11,350 nucleotides of DNA, taken from Kiloniellaceae bacterium. GTDB taxonomy: Bacteria > Pseudomonadota > Alphaproteobacteria > Kiloniellales > Kiloniellaceae. This document shows positions 5,584-11,350 of the stretch, piece after piece; within the stretch, counting starts at the first letter, position 1; each line of letters opens with the position of its first letter. The notes beneath the pieces were generated by a model. That model had not been told where the DNA came from. It did not search any database and saw only the letters and a list, made by a program, of their open reading frames with translations. The stretch lies in NCBI GenBank assembly GCA_028280915.1, contig JANQKX010000333.1, forward strand, positions 1-11,350. Direction: 5' to 3'. The translations under genes and the position numbers were made by a program.

Positions 5584-6798
5584 TTATTTCAGCAGCTTGG
5601 ACGTCCAGTTGTTGTCGTCGCCCACCGTGTTGACGGAAAAGACGCCGGTCACGTCGCCGTTTTCATCGAAGTCGACCACGCCGGAGGCGCCTTCATAGTT
5701 GATCGCCTCGCCGGCCGCGATCGCCGCCTTGGCCTTTTCCCATTCGCCCGGGCGGATCACCGTACCTTCACCGTTGGACACCTCCCGCAGGGCCGCCGCG
5801 ATCTTGTCCCGCTCCGCCGCGCCGGCCTGTTCGATGGCCAGGGCCACCAGGAAGGCCGCGTCATAGCCGTGGGCGGCGTAGGGCGCGGAGGGGTCGATGC
5901 CGGTCGATTCCTGATAGAAGTCGGCAAAAGCCTGATAGGAGGCATCCTGGTCGTCGGAGGCCGACTGGGTCACCATGATGTTGTCCTTCAGGTTATCGGC
6001 GCCGATTTGCTCGATCACCGAGATATCGTACATGCCGTCCGCCCCCAGGAACTTGTCAAACAAGCCGTTTTCCAGGCTGTTGCGGATGATGGTGATGCCG
6101 CTGCCGCCGTAGTAGGCAAAGATCGCCAAGCCTTCCGGATCGCCATTGGACAAGGTGGAAACCTCGGAGCGATAGGACGCCTTGTTGGGCTCGTGGGCCT
6201 GATTGCCGGTGATGGTGCCGCCCAGTTCCTGGAAGGACTTTTCGAACACCGCCGCGATGCCCGCGTTGTAGTCATCGTTGGCATAGGTCATGGCCAGCTT
6301 TTCGAAGCCCGCGTCCCGGGCTAGCTGGGCCAGGGCCAGGCCTTGATAAGCGTCCGAGGGGGCGACCCGGAACACCAGGTCATTGTCCTCCAACTCGGTA
6401 ATGGAGGGCGCCGTGGCGGAATCGGAAATGGCAACCACGCCGGACGGAATGGTGACCGACTGGACCATGCCGTTGGTGGCGCCCGAGCAGCTGGCCCCGA
6501 CCACGGCGACCACCTGCTCCACGTTCACCACCTTCTGGCCCGCGTCCACGCCGGCCTTGGGATCGCATTGGGAATCGGCCAGCACCAGAACCATGGTGTC
6601 ACCGCCCAAGAGGCCGCCCTGCGCGTTCACATGTTCCACCGCCAGGTTACGTCCCGCCACGATGGGGGCCACCAGTTCGGCGATGGGTCCGGTCACGCCG
6701 GCCACCGACCCCACCACGATGTCGTCGGCCAGGGCACTACCGGCCCCGAACGCGCAGGCGGCACCGGCGAGCACGCCGAGAAGCTTCTTTTTCAACAT
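5584..6798 (-). CDS. livK: Periplasmic substrate-binding protein of a branched-chain-type amino-acid ABC importer
   Basis: This 404-residue protein begins with a Sec signal peptide (MLKKK, a hydrophobic core, then SALA with cleavage likely before Asp25). The mature part is a type I periplasmic-binding fold, as in LivJ/LivK. DDIVVGSVAGVTGPIAE (25-41) starts the first lobe. Cys78 and Cys104 (QCDP and GASCSGAT) match the conserved disulfide of LivJ/LivK. Ligand-contact loops are GASCSGAT (101-108), ISDSATAPS (124-132) and YANDDYNAG (172-180). The substrate is probably a branched-chain or other hydrophobic amino acid. This family also binds amides, urea and aromatic compounds, so the exact ligand is open. 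The ATG at 6796-6798 follows GGGAGAG at 6804-6810. The gene is last in the liv cluster, 119 bases after livM, with its own promoter, a duplicated leader and a strong terminator. This allows expression above the membrane components. Confidence 0.9.
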   Translation of the reverse strand: MLKKKLLGVLAGAACAFGAGSALADDIVVGSVAGVTGPIAELVAPIVAGRNLAVEHVNAQGGLLGGDTMVLVLADSQCDPKAGVDAGQKVVNVEQVVAVVGASCSGATNGMVQSVTIPSGVVAISDSATAPSITELEDNDLVFRVAPSDAYQGLALAQLARDAGFEKLAMTYANDDYNAGIAAVFEKSFQELGGTITGNQAHEPNKASYRSEVSTLSNGDPEGLAIFAYYGGSGITIIRNSLENGLFDKFLGADGMYDISVIEQIGADNLKDNIMVTQSASDDQDASYQAFADFYQESTGIDPSAPYAAHGYDAAFLVALAIEQAGAAERDKIAAALREVSNGEGTVIRPGEWEKAKAAIAAGEAINYEGASGVVDFDENGDVTGVFSVNTVGDDNNWTSKLLK

Positions 6799-6813
6799 GT
6801 AATCTCTCCCTTG

Positions 6814-6845
6814 TTCCCTGATGGATGAGTTCCCTGATGGATAAG
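6814..6845. repeat. 16-bp tandem duplication in the binding-protein mRNA leader
   Basis: Two adjacent copies of TTCCCTGATGGATRAG (6814-6829 and 6830-6845) differ at one base (G6827 versus A6843). They lie between the predicted -10 and the ribosome-binding site of the binding-protein gene and make up most of its short leader. This looks like a recent tandem duplication; a regulatory effect is possible but unproven. Confidence 0.85.
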
Positions 6846-6855
6846 ATTTTGCGCC

Positions 6856-6884
6856 ATTAGAGCAAAGCTTGCCCTTTTGGACAA
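6856..6884 (-). promoter_or_regulatory. Sigma-70-like promoter for the binding-protein gene
   Basis: On the minus strand, a -35 element TTGTCC (6879-6884) and a -10 element TCTAAT (6856-6861) are separated by exactly 17 bases. They match the consensus hexamers at 4 and 5 of 6 positions. Transcription would start near 6849, giving a leader of about 50 bases that includes the tandem duplication. The position downstream of livM shows that the last gene can be transcribed separately from livGFHM. Confidence 0.65.
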
Positions 6885-6896
6885 TGCCTTGCGAAA

Positions 6897-6921
6897 TTAA
6901 GGCCTGTAAAAAGGACCTTAA
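6897..6921 (-). terminator. Hairpin at the livM stop codon, weak terminator or attenuator
   Basis: TTAAGG plus CCT (6897-6905) pairs with AGG, a bulged A, and CCTTAA (6912-6921) across a 6-base loop. On the minus strand the stem begins within the livM stop codon and is followed by only three T. It could partly stop or process the livGFHM transcript before the separately promoted binding-protein gene. Confidence 0.45.
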
Positions 6922-7925
6922 GTACTATCCTTTTTTGACCCGGCCATTGTGCTCCGCCCGGCCAGGGTGCTTTGACCCGCTGCGGTGCTTTGACCGCCGG
7001 GGCGCTGTTCCGGCAAGATCCCTTTCGAGAACTTCTGCAATATGATCTGCAGCAGCAAGCCGATCAAAAAGATGCGGATATAAGCGGTGCGGATGGCCAG
7101 TTCCTCCGGCAGGCGGCTGGTGAAGATCTCCGTCGCCGACCATACCGTCCAGATCAGCATGGCCCCCAAGATGGCGCCCTTGTTGTTGGCGCTGCCGCCC
7201 ACGGTCAGCATGACCCACACCAAAAAGGTCGACGTCAGGGGATCGGTGGCATTGGGCCCGATGAATTTCAAATAATGGGCCATGAAGCCGCCGGCCAAGC
7301 CCATGAGCATGGAGCCGATCACAAAGGCTTCGATGCGCAGGCGCTCCACGTCCTTGCCGGCGGCCCGGGCCGCGTCCTCGTTTTCCCGGATCGCCGTCAT
7401 GACCCGGCCCCAGGGGGAGCGGCGGGCCCGCTCGATCAGCAGATAGATCACCCCGACGGTGGCCAGGATCAACAGCAGGAAACAGATCTGATTGTACGGC
7501 TCGGGCAGGGTCTCGAAGGGCTTGGGCACCATGGAGACGCCGCGCGGGCCGTTGGTGGCCCAGGTTTCGTTCTTGACCACCAGGCGCAGAATCTCCGCGA
7601 TGCCGATGGTGGCGATGGCCAAGTAATCGCTGCGCAGCCGGATGCAGATCTTGCCGATCACATAGGCGATGATGCCGCTGGTCACCATGGCCGCGCCCAG
7701 GCCGACGATGTAAGGCGCCTCCAAGCCGCCGATATGCCGCTCGCTGGCCGCCGTGGTCAGCAGCGCGCTGGTATAGGCGCCCACCGCCAAGAAACCGGCG
7801 ATCCCCGCGTTGAAAAGACCGGTAAAGCCCCACTGAATGTTAAGCCCCAGGGTCAGGATGGCATAGATGCCGCCCATGGTGAGCAGGGCCACGATATACA
7901 AGAAGATGCCGTAGAATTGGTCCAT
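6918..7925 (-). CDS. livM: Branched-chain amino-acid ABC transporter permease LivM
   Basis: This is a 335-residue inner-membrane permease of the LivM type, one of the two membrane subunits that form the transport channel of HAAT importers. Hydrophobic segments begin at about residues 8, 40, 72, 104, 147, 200, 232, 250 and 282. The N-terminal LTLGLNIQWGFTGLFNAGIAGFLAVGAYTSALL block is characteristic of LivM. The cytoplasmic coupling loop that contacts the ATPases is around 172-190 (WGRVMTAIRENEDAARAAG). After residue 305 comes a non-conserved polar tail made of six-residue repeats (see the repeat entry). The ATG at 7923-7925 is preceded by an AGGGGG stretch that overlaps the livH stop region. 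The gap from livH is 10 bases, so the two permeases are co-transcribed and probably translationally coupled. The TAA at 6918-6920 lies in a hairpin. Confidence 0.92.
   Translation of the reverse strand: MDQFYGIFLYIVALLTMGGIYAILTLGLNIQWGFTGLFNAGIAGFLAVGAYTSALLTTAASERHIGGLEAPYIVGLGAAMVTSGIIAYVIGKICIRLRSDYLAIATIGIAEILRLVVKNETWATNGPRGVSMVPKPFETLPEPYNQICFLLLILATVGVIYLLIERARRSPWGRVMTAIRENEDAARAAGKDVERLRIEAFVIGSMLMGLAGGFMAHYLKFIGPNATDPLTSTFLVWVMLTVGGSANNKGAILGAMLIWTVWSATEIFTSRLPEELAIRTAYIRIFLIGLLLQIILQKFSKGILPEQRPGGQSTAAGQSTLAGRSTMAGSKKDST
6945..6998 (-). repeat. 18-bp tandem repeats encoding the LivM C-terminal tail
   Basis: Three in-frame 18-base units encode GGQSTA, AGQSTL and AGRSTM (LivM residues 310-327). 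A fourth unit starts as AGS and then decays. The first two units are nearly identical at DNA level (GGTCAAAGCACC shared); the third has drifted. Because the unit is a multiple of three, copy-number change would lengthen or shorten the cytoplasmic tail without a frameshift. Confidence 0.85.
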
Positions 7926-7935
7926 CCCGCGCCCC

Positions 7936-8826
7936 CTAGAACACGCGCCCGCGGAACAATCCGCTGGGCCGCCAGATCAGCATCACCACCATGATGGCAA
8001 AGGCAACACCCGCCTTATAGCCCGGGTTCAGCAAGGGCCCGTCGCCGATCCAGGCATAGGTGGAAAGCTCTTCCACCACGCCGATGATCAGGCCGCCGGC
8101 CACCGCCCCATAGGGCCGCCCGATTCCGCCCAGGATGGCCGCGGCGAACATGGGCAGCAACAGCTTGTAGCCCATCAGGGTTTCCACATGGGTATCGATC
8201 GCCAGGAACACCCCCGCCGCGGTGGCAAGGCAGGTGCCGATGATCCAGGTCATGCGCACCACCGCTTCCGTGTCGATCCCGGTCAGGCGCGCCAGTTCCG
8301 GGGAATCCGCCATGGCCCGCATGGCCTTGCCCATGCGCGTGCGGGTCAAGAGAAAGTGCACCACCAGCATCAATAAAATGGTGGCGATGATGATCATCAC
8401 GTGCTTGGGCGAGATCCTCAGGGCATCAAAGAAAATGTACGGCTTGACGATCCCCGTGCTGAGGGAGGTGAGCTGGACGCCCCAGGTGAACTGGATCGCC
8501 GAGCGCACCATGAGCATCAGGCCGAAGGAAGCCATGACCAGAACCACCGTGGGCGCCGCCCGCAGGGGCTTATAGAACACCCGGTCGACGCCCAGGATGA
8601 CAATGGTGGTCAGCGCCATGGCCAAGGGCATGACGACCAGGGGGTGCAGGCCCGTCAGGATGATCAGGCTGAGGGTAAAATAAACCCCCAGGGTCATGGT
8701 CTCGCCATGGGCGAAGTTGGCAAAGCGCAGAATGCCGAAAGTGAGGGTGACGCCAATGGCCCCCAGGGCATAGATGCTGCCCAAGACCAATCCGGGGATA
8801 AGGTGAAAGTTGATGAACTCGATCAC
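7936..8826 (-). CDS. livH: Branched-chain amino-acid ABC transporter permease LivH
   Basis: This is a 296-residue integral inner-membrane permease, the partner of LivM. The N-terminal block GSIYALGAIGVTLTFGILRFANFAHGE (16-42) is the family hallmark. Hydrophobic helices follow at about 50-80, 94-112, 143-161, 190-210, 224-252 and 270-286. The cytoplasmic coupling loop is RMGKAMRAMADSPELARLTG (164-183), with the conserved Ala-Gly pattern for docking the ATPases. ILGGIGRPYGAVAGGLIIG (231-249) is also typical. The start is a GTG at 8824-8826, sharing four bases (GTGA) with the livF stop codon. This is classic translational coupling and accounts for the absence of an independent strong ribosome-binding site. 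The length is close to that of E. coli LivH (about 308). No unusual substitution is apparent. Confidence 0.93.
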   Translation of the reverse strand: MIEFINFHLIPGLVLGSIYALGAIGVTLTFGILRFANFAHGETMTLGVYFTLSLIILTGLHPLVVMPLAMALTTIVILGVDRVFYKPLRAAPTVVLVMASFGLMLMVRSAIQFTWGVQLTSLSTGIVKPYIFFDALRISPKHVMIIIATILLMLVVHFLLTRTRMGKAMRAMADSPELARLTGIDTEAVVRMTWIIGTCLATAAGVFLAIDTHVETLMGYKLLLPMFAAAILGGIGRPYGAVAGGLIIGVVEELSTYAWIGDGPLLNPGYKAGVAFAIMVVMLIWRPSGLFRGRVF

Positions 8827-9587
8827 GGCGTCCCCTCCCCCGAAGACCTCTCCTCAGAGGGCCCGTTCTCCGCGGCGGAGCGGCCGCCGCCCAGGAACAT
8901 CTCTCCCACCTCCGGATCGGACAAGAGCTCCTGCCCTGTCCCCTCATAGCGGTTTTGGCCATCCACCAGGACATAGCCCCGATCGGCGATCTTCAAGGAC
9001 TGCTTGGCGTTCTGCTCCACCATCAGGATCGGTGTCCCCGCCTTGTTGATGTCCTTGACGATCTGGAAAATCTCGCCGCGGAACTTGGGCGACAGGCCGG
9101 CGGTGGGCTCATCCAGCAGCAGGATCTCCGGCTCCAGCATCAAGGCCTTGCCCATGGCCACCATCTGGCGCTGCCCGCCCGAAAGGGTGCCGGCCGCCTG
9201 CCGGCGCTTCTCCCACAGAGGTGGAAACATCTGGTAGATCTCTTGCAGGCGGGGGCGGAAATCGTCCCGGCGCACGAAGGCGCCCATTTCCAAATTTTCC
9301 TGCACGGTCAAATTCGGGAAGATATTGGCGGTTTGGGGCACGTAGCACACCCCCAGGGACACCACCTTTTCCGGCGGCGTGTTGGTAATGTCCTTGCCGT
9401 TCAGCAGGACCCGCCCGGCGGTCAGATTGAGCAGGCCGAAGACCGCCTTCATGGCGGTCGATTTGCCCGCCCCGTTGGGGCCGATGATGGTGACGATTTG
9501 ATCCCGCTCCACCACCATGTTGGTGCCGTGGAGAATTTCCGTCTCACCATACCCGCCGCTGACCGATTCCAACTGCAGTACGGGCAT
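8823..9587 (-). CDS. livF: Branched-chain amino-acid ABC transporter ATP-binding protein LivF
   Basis: This 254-residue ATPase powers the importer from the cytoplasmic face, as a heterodimer with LivG. Walker A is GPNGAGKST (36-44), the Q-loop is YVPQ (82-85), the ABC signature is LSGGQ (135-139) and Walker B is ILLLDE (155-160). The switch position reads MVEQN, with Gln where many ABC proteins have His, which is normal for LivF. The last 20 or so residues (RSAAENGPSEERSSGEGTP) are a polar tail beyond the usual LivF end. The ATG at 9585-9587 is preferred to the TTG one codon upstream. It overlaps the livG stop by one base (TGATG) and has GGAGAGGA just before it. Downstream it overlaps livH by four bases. 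Confidence 0.93.
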   Translation of the reverse strand: MPVLQLESVSGGYGETEILHGTNMVVERDQIVTIIGPNGAGKSTAMKAVFGLLNLTAGRVLLNGKDITNTPPEKVVSLGVCYVPQTANIFPNLTVQENLEMGAFVRRDDFRPRLQEIYQMFPPLWEKRRQAAGTLSGGQRQMVAMGKALMLEPEILLLDEPTAGLSPKFRGEIFQIVKDINKAGTPILMVEQNAKQSLKIADRGYVLVDGQNRYEGTGQELLSDPEVGEMFLGGGRSAAENGPSEERSSGEGTP

Positions 9588-10351
9588 CAATCGTCCTCTC
9601 CGCCGCCCAGATAGGCATCCAGCACCCGGGGATCCCGCCGGATATCCTTAAAGTGGCCCGTCATCAGCACACTGCCCTCGGCCAGGACGATCACCGGATC
9701 GCACAGGCTGGCGATCAGGTCCATGTCGTGCTCGATGATGCAAAAGGTATAATTCCGCTCCACATTGAGGCGCCGGATCATCTCGCCCAGTTTTTTCATC
9801 AAGGTTGGGTTCACCCCGGCGCCCGGTTCGTCCAACAGCACCAAGCGGGCATCGGTCATCATGGTGCGCCCCAACTCCAAGAGCTTTTTCTGCCCGCCGG
9901 AGAGGTTCTGGGCCAATTCATCGCGCAGGTGGCAGAGGTTGAGAAATGCCAGGGTGTCCTCGGCCCGTTTCAACACCTCGGCTTCCCGGCCGCGCACCCG
10001 CGAGGGGGACAGCCAAACCTTGAAGATGTTTTCTCCCGGCTGAGCCCCGGGCACCACCATGAGGTTTTCCAGGACCGTCAGGCGGCCGAATTCATGGGGA
10101 ATCTGGAAGGTGCGGACCACGCCCCGGTGAAACAGCCGGTGAGTCTGGATCCCGGTGATGTCGTCGCCAAGATAAGCCACCTTTCCCGACGTGGGGGGCA
10201 TGGCCCCGGCGATCATGTTGAAAGTGGTGGTCTTGCCCGCCCCGTTGGGACCGATCAGGCCGGTGATCCGCCCTTCGGGAATCTGGAAAGTGGCCCCGGC
10301 GACCGCCGTCAGGCCACCGAAGGTCTTGGTCAAATTCTCTACGCTCAGCAT
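9587..10351 (-). CDS. livG: Branched-chain amino-acid ABC transporter ATP-binding protein LivG
   Basis: This 254-residue cytoplasmic ATPase is the first gene of the liv cluster in transcription order. Walker A is GPNGAGKT (34-41) and the LivG-typical VVRTFQIPHEFGRLTVLENLMV spans 78-99. The ABC signature is LSGGQ (150-154), Walker B is LVLLDEPGAGVNP (170-182) and the switch His208 lies in IEHDMD. The long insertion between the Q-loop and the signature, and the Gly-Ala-Gly-Val-Asn-Pro D-loop region, separate LivG from LivF. The ATG at 10349-10351 has only a modest purine stretch ahead of it. The gap to cydX upstream is 209 bases and contains repeats and a plus-strand terminator, so the operon probably has its own promoter there. 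I could not identify one with confidence. Confidence 0.93.
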   Translation of the reverse strand: MLSVENLTKTFGGLTAVAGATFQIPEGRITGLIGPNGAGKTTTFNMIAGAMPPTSGKVAYLGDDITGIQTHRLFHRGVVRTFQIPHEFGRLTVLENLMVVPGAQPGENIFKVWLSPSRVRGREAEVLKRAEDTLAFLNLCHLRDELAQNLSGGQKKLLELGRTMMTDARLVLLDEPGAGVNPTLMKKLGEMIRRLNVERNYTFCIIEHDMDLIASLCDPVIVLAEGSVLMTGHFKDIRRDPRVLDAYLGGGEDD

Positions 10352-10391
10352 GACCCGTAAAAAGCTGCCCTGCCCTGATCAAATTTATCGT

Positions 10392-10412
10392 CCGGCTTTT
10401 TGCCGGTTTTTT
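10392..10412 (+). terminator. Plus-strand intrinsic terminator upstream of livG
   Basis: CCGGC (10392-10396), a TTTTT loop, GCCGG (10402-10406) and then six T (10407-10412) form a small but canonical intrinsic terminator on the plus strand. No plus-strand gene precedes it; the liv genes lie on the minus strand. It would therefore stop antisense transcripts leaving livG, not end a gene. Read on the minus strand it lies about 40 bases before the livG start and has no T-run. Confidence 0.6.
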
Positions 10413-10463
10413 ATCGCCGCTCAGCTCACCCAGCCTCCCTGGGAAACCATCGGCGTTGTTGCG

Positions 10464-10522
10464 CCATATTGGCCCGTGTTGGCCCATATTGGCAATGTCT
10501 CCGCCAATTGGAAAGCCAATTG
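10464..10522. repeat. 10-bp-phased TTGGC repeat array upstream of livG
   Basis: Three contiguous 10-base units, CCATATTGGC, CCGTGTTGGC and CCATATTGGC, occupy 10464-10493. The palindrome CCAATTGG (10504-10511) and a further CCAATTG (10516-10522) follow. Spacing of one helical turn puts each TTGGC on the same face of the DNA. It lies 114 bases upstream of livG and just past the end of cydX, where operon control would be expected. The repeats are plain to see; a binding role is inferred. Confidence 0.7.
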
Positions 10523-10560
10523 TGACCGGGGCCGCCCGACGGCCTCCAGCACGGGGAAAA

Positions 10561-10689
10561 TCAGGAAATGTTGGGCTGATCTTCCCGCTCGCGGGCATGG
10601 CTTTCCGCATCCAGCTCAAACCACAGGGCGTTCAGGATGGCAAAAGCACAAGCCAGGCCCAGCCCCAAAACCCAAGCGAAGTACCACAT
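10561..10689 (-). CDS. cydX: Cytochrome bd oxidase small subunit CydX
   Basis: This is a 42-residue single-pass inner-membrane protein beginning MWYFAWVLGLGLACAFAILNALWFE, which is the signature of CydX/YbgT. The helix covers about residues 4-23, followed by a charged cytoplasmic or periplasmic tail (ELDAESHAREREDQPNIS). CydX stabilises the haem site of the cytochrome bd quinol oxidase made by CydA and CydB. Trp6, the LG/LA helix face and the Glu just after the helix (Glu25) are family-typical. The ATG at 10687-10689 is preceded by AGGAG, which overlaps the cydB stop codon. The gap to cydB is 12 bases, so the two are translated from one transcript. A 5-bp GGCCG/CGGCC hairpin lies downstream (10530-10544) without a T-run. 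Confidence 0.93.
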   Translation of the reverse strand: MWYFAWVLGLGLACAFAILNALWFELDAESHAREREDQPNIS

Positions 10690-10701
10690 GATGCCGTTCT
10701 C

Positions 10702-11350
10702 CTAATAGGTTCCGTCTTTGTTGGAATCCACGTATTCCAAGGTGACCCTGCCGCGCAGCACCCGATAGACCCAGGCGGTATAGGCCAGGATGATGGGCAT
10801 GAAGACAACCGTGCCGACCAGCATGATAAAGAGGGTCATCTGGCTGCTGGAGGCATCCCAAACGGTCAAGCTGCTGGTGGGATCGGAGGATGAGGGCAAG
10901 AGGAAGGGGAACATGCTGACCCCGGCCGTGGCCACCACCCCGGTCACGCTGACCGCGCTGGCCACGAAGGCCAAGCCATCCTTGGCCATGCGCAAGGCCA
11001 AGCCCGCGAGCAAGGCACCCCCATAGGCCATGATGGGGGCCAGCAGGAACAGGGGATAGGCACTGTAGTTATTGAGCCAGGCCCCGGTTTCCATCACCAC
11101 GGTCTTGCCCAAGGGATTGGACGGCCCATCGGGATGGGCGCCTTCCTGGATGACATAGCCCTCCAGCCCCCAGGCGGTCCACAGCCCGCCGATGGTGAAC
11201 AGGGCCAAAAAAGCCACCATGGCCCATTGGCCGTAGTGCCGGGCCCGGTCACAAACGGGCCGGTCGGCCTTGAGGGCCAAAAAGCAGCTGCCGTGCATCA
11301 CCAGCATGGCAAGGCTGACCAGGCCGCACAGCAACGCATAGGGGTTCAAA
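10702..11350 (-). CDS. cydB: Cytochrome bd quinol oxidase subunit II CydB (partial, N-terminus outside window)
   Basis: The frame is open from the right edge to TAG (10702-10704) and gives the last 215 or so residues of CydB, about 57% of the E. coli length. Recognisable blocks are NPYALLCGLVSLAMLVMHG, then GLEGYVIQ, SNPLGKTVVMETGAWLNNY, AGVSMFPFLLPSSSDPTSSLTVWDASSSQMTL and PIILAYTAWVYRVLRGRVT. CydB is an integral inner-membrane protein with several helices and pairs with CydA in the high-affinity oxidase. That oxidase reduces oxygen with quinol at low oxygen tension or under stress. The start codon is not in the window; the apparent Met at the edge is a TTG codon inside the gene. The stop is followed after 12 bases by cydX. 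cydA would be expected upstream, beyond the window. Confidence 0.95.
   Translation of the reverse strand, partial: LNPYALLCGLVSLAMLVMHGSCFLALKADRPVCDRARHYGQWAMVAFLALFTIGGLWTAWGLEGYVIQEGAHPDGPSNPLGKTVVMETGAWLNNYSAYPLFLLAPIMAYGGALLAGLALRMAKDGLAFVASAVSVTGVVATAGVSMFPFLLPSSSDPTSSLTVWDASSSQMTLFIMLVGTVVFMPIILAYTAWVYRVLRGRVTLEYVDSNKDGTY

Noticed and set aside
5578..6828. Long plus-strand frames opposite the binding-protein gene
   Set aside because: They are His/Gly/Val-rich complements of a well-supported gene with signal peptide, promoter and terminator.
6800..6930. Possible riboswitch in the binding-protein leader
   Set aside because: The predicted leader is only about 50 bases and mostly a tandem duplication, with no conserved aptamer-like core.
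6972..7994. 340-codon plus-strand frame opposite livM
   Set aside because: Asp/Gln/His-rich and without membrane or domain features; LivM on the minus strand explains the region.
10464..10493. Possible CRISPR-like or CArG-box interpretation of the 10-bp repeats
   Set aside because: The units are too short and contiguous with no spacers, so this is not CRISPR. The resemblance to the eukaryotic CC(A/T)6GG box is coincidental in a bacterium.
10092..10619. 175-codon minus-strand frame spanning the livG 5' end and its upstream gap
   Set aside because: It overlaps livG and cydX in other frames. The part in the gap simply translates the repeat array and terminator.

Overview
The window is GC-rich, densely coded bacterial chromosome. 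The protein families suggest a Gram-negative proteobacterium, most likely an alphaproteobacterium near the Rhodospirillales. The pointers are an alphaproteobacterial-looking choline dehydrogenase tail, a liv-type amino-acid ABC transporter, cydB-cydX, and a PhaR-like palindrome. This placement is an inference from family resemblance, not a search result. I see no tRNA, rRNA, CRISPR array, insertion sequence, integrase or phage gene.

Left part (1-2195): the 3' end of a TauD/TfdA-type dioxygenase gene is followed on the same strand by a small VOC (glyoxalase-fold) protein gene. An unrecognised 89-residue acidic protein is encoded convergently. An intergenic stretch of about 335 bases then leads into a membrane-anchored, AsmA-like periplasmic protein. 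That stretch holds a 17-bp TTG/CAA palindrome.

Middle part (2260-5497): betA (choline dehydrogenase, GMC family) lies on the minus strand, with a DUF1330 protein gene directly upstream as its probable operon partner. Diverging from them is a solitary GT4-type glycosyltransferase with an odd leader containing several ATGs and two mini-ORFs.

Right part (5512-11350): everything is on the minus strand. Transcription runs cydB (partial), cydX, a 209-base gap, livG, livF, livH, livM, then the periplasmic binding protein gene. The liv genes touch or overlap (livG/livF share 1 base, livF/livH share 4), so they form one operon for a branched-chain-amino-acid-type (HAAT) importer with two ATPases, two permeases and one binding protein. 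The binding-protein gene has its own recognisable sigma-70-like promoter and a clear intrinsic terminator. This fits the usual need for excess binding protein over membrane components. cydB-cydX encodes subunits of the cytochrome bd quinol oxidase. cydX is only 42 codons and is easily missed.

Most of the window is ordinary metabolism and transport, and I did not find a convincing new multi-gene system. The most interesting signals are small: a dioxygenase C-terminus lacking the expected iron-binding His and 2-oxoglutarate-binding Arg; a 10-bp-phased repeat array and a 'wrong-way' terminator upstream of livG; a perfect-length tandem duplication filling the binding-protein mRNA leader; an 18-bp minisatellite encoding the LivM tail; and the PhaR-like palindrome upstream of the AsmA-like gene.
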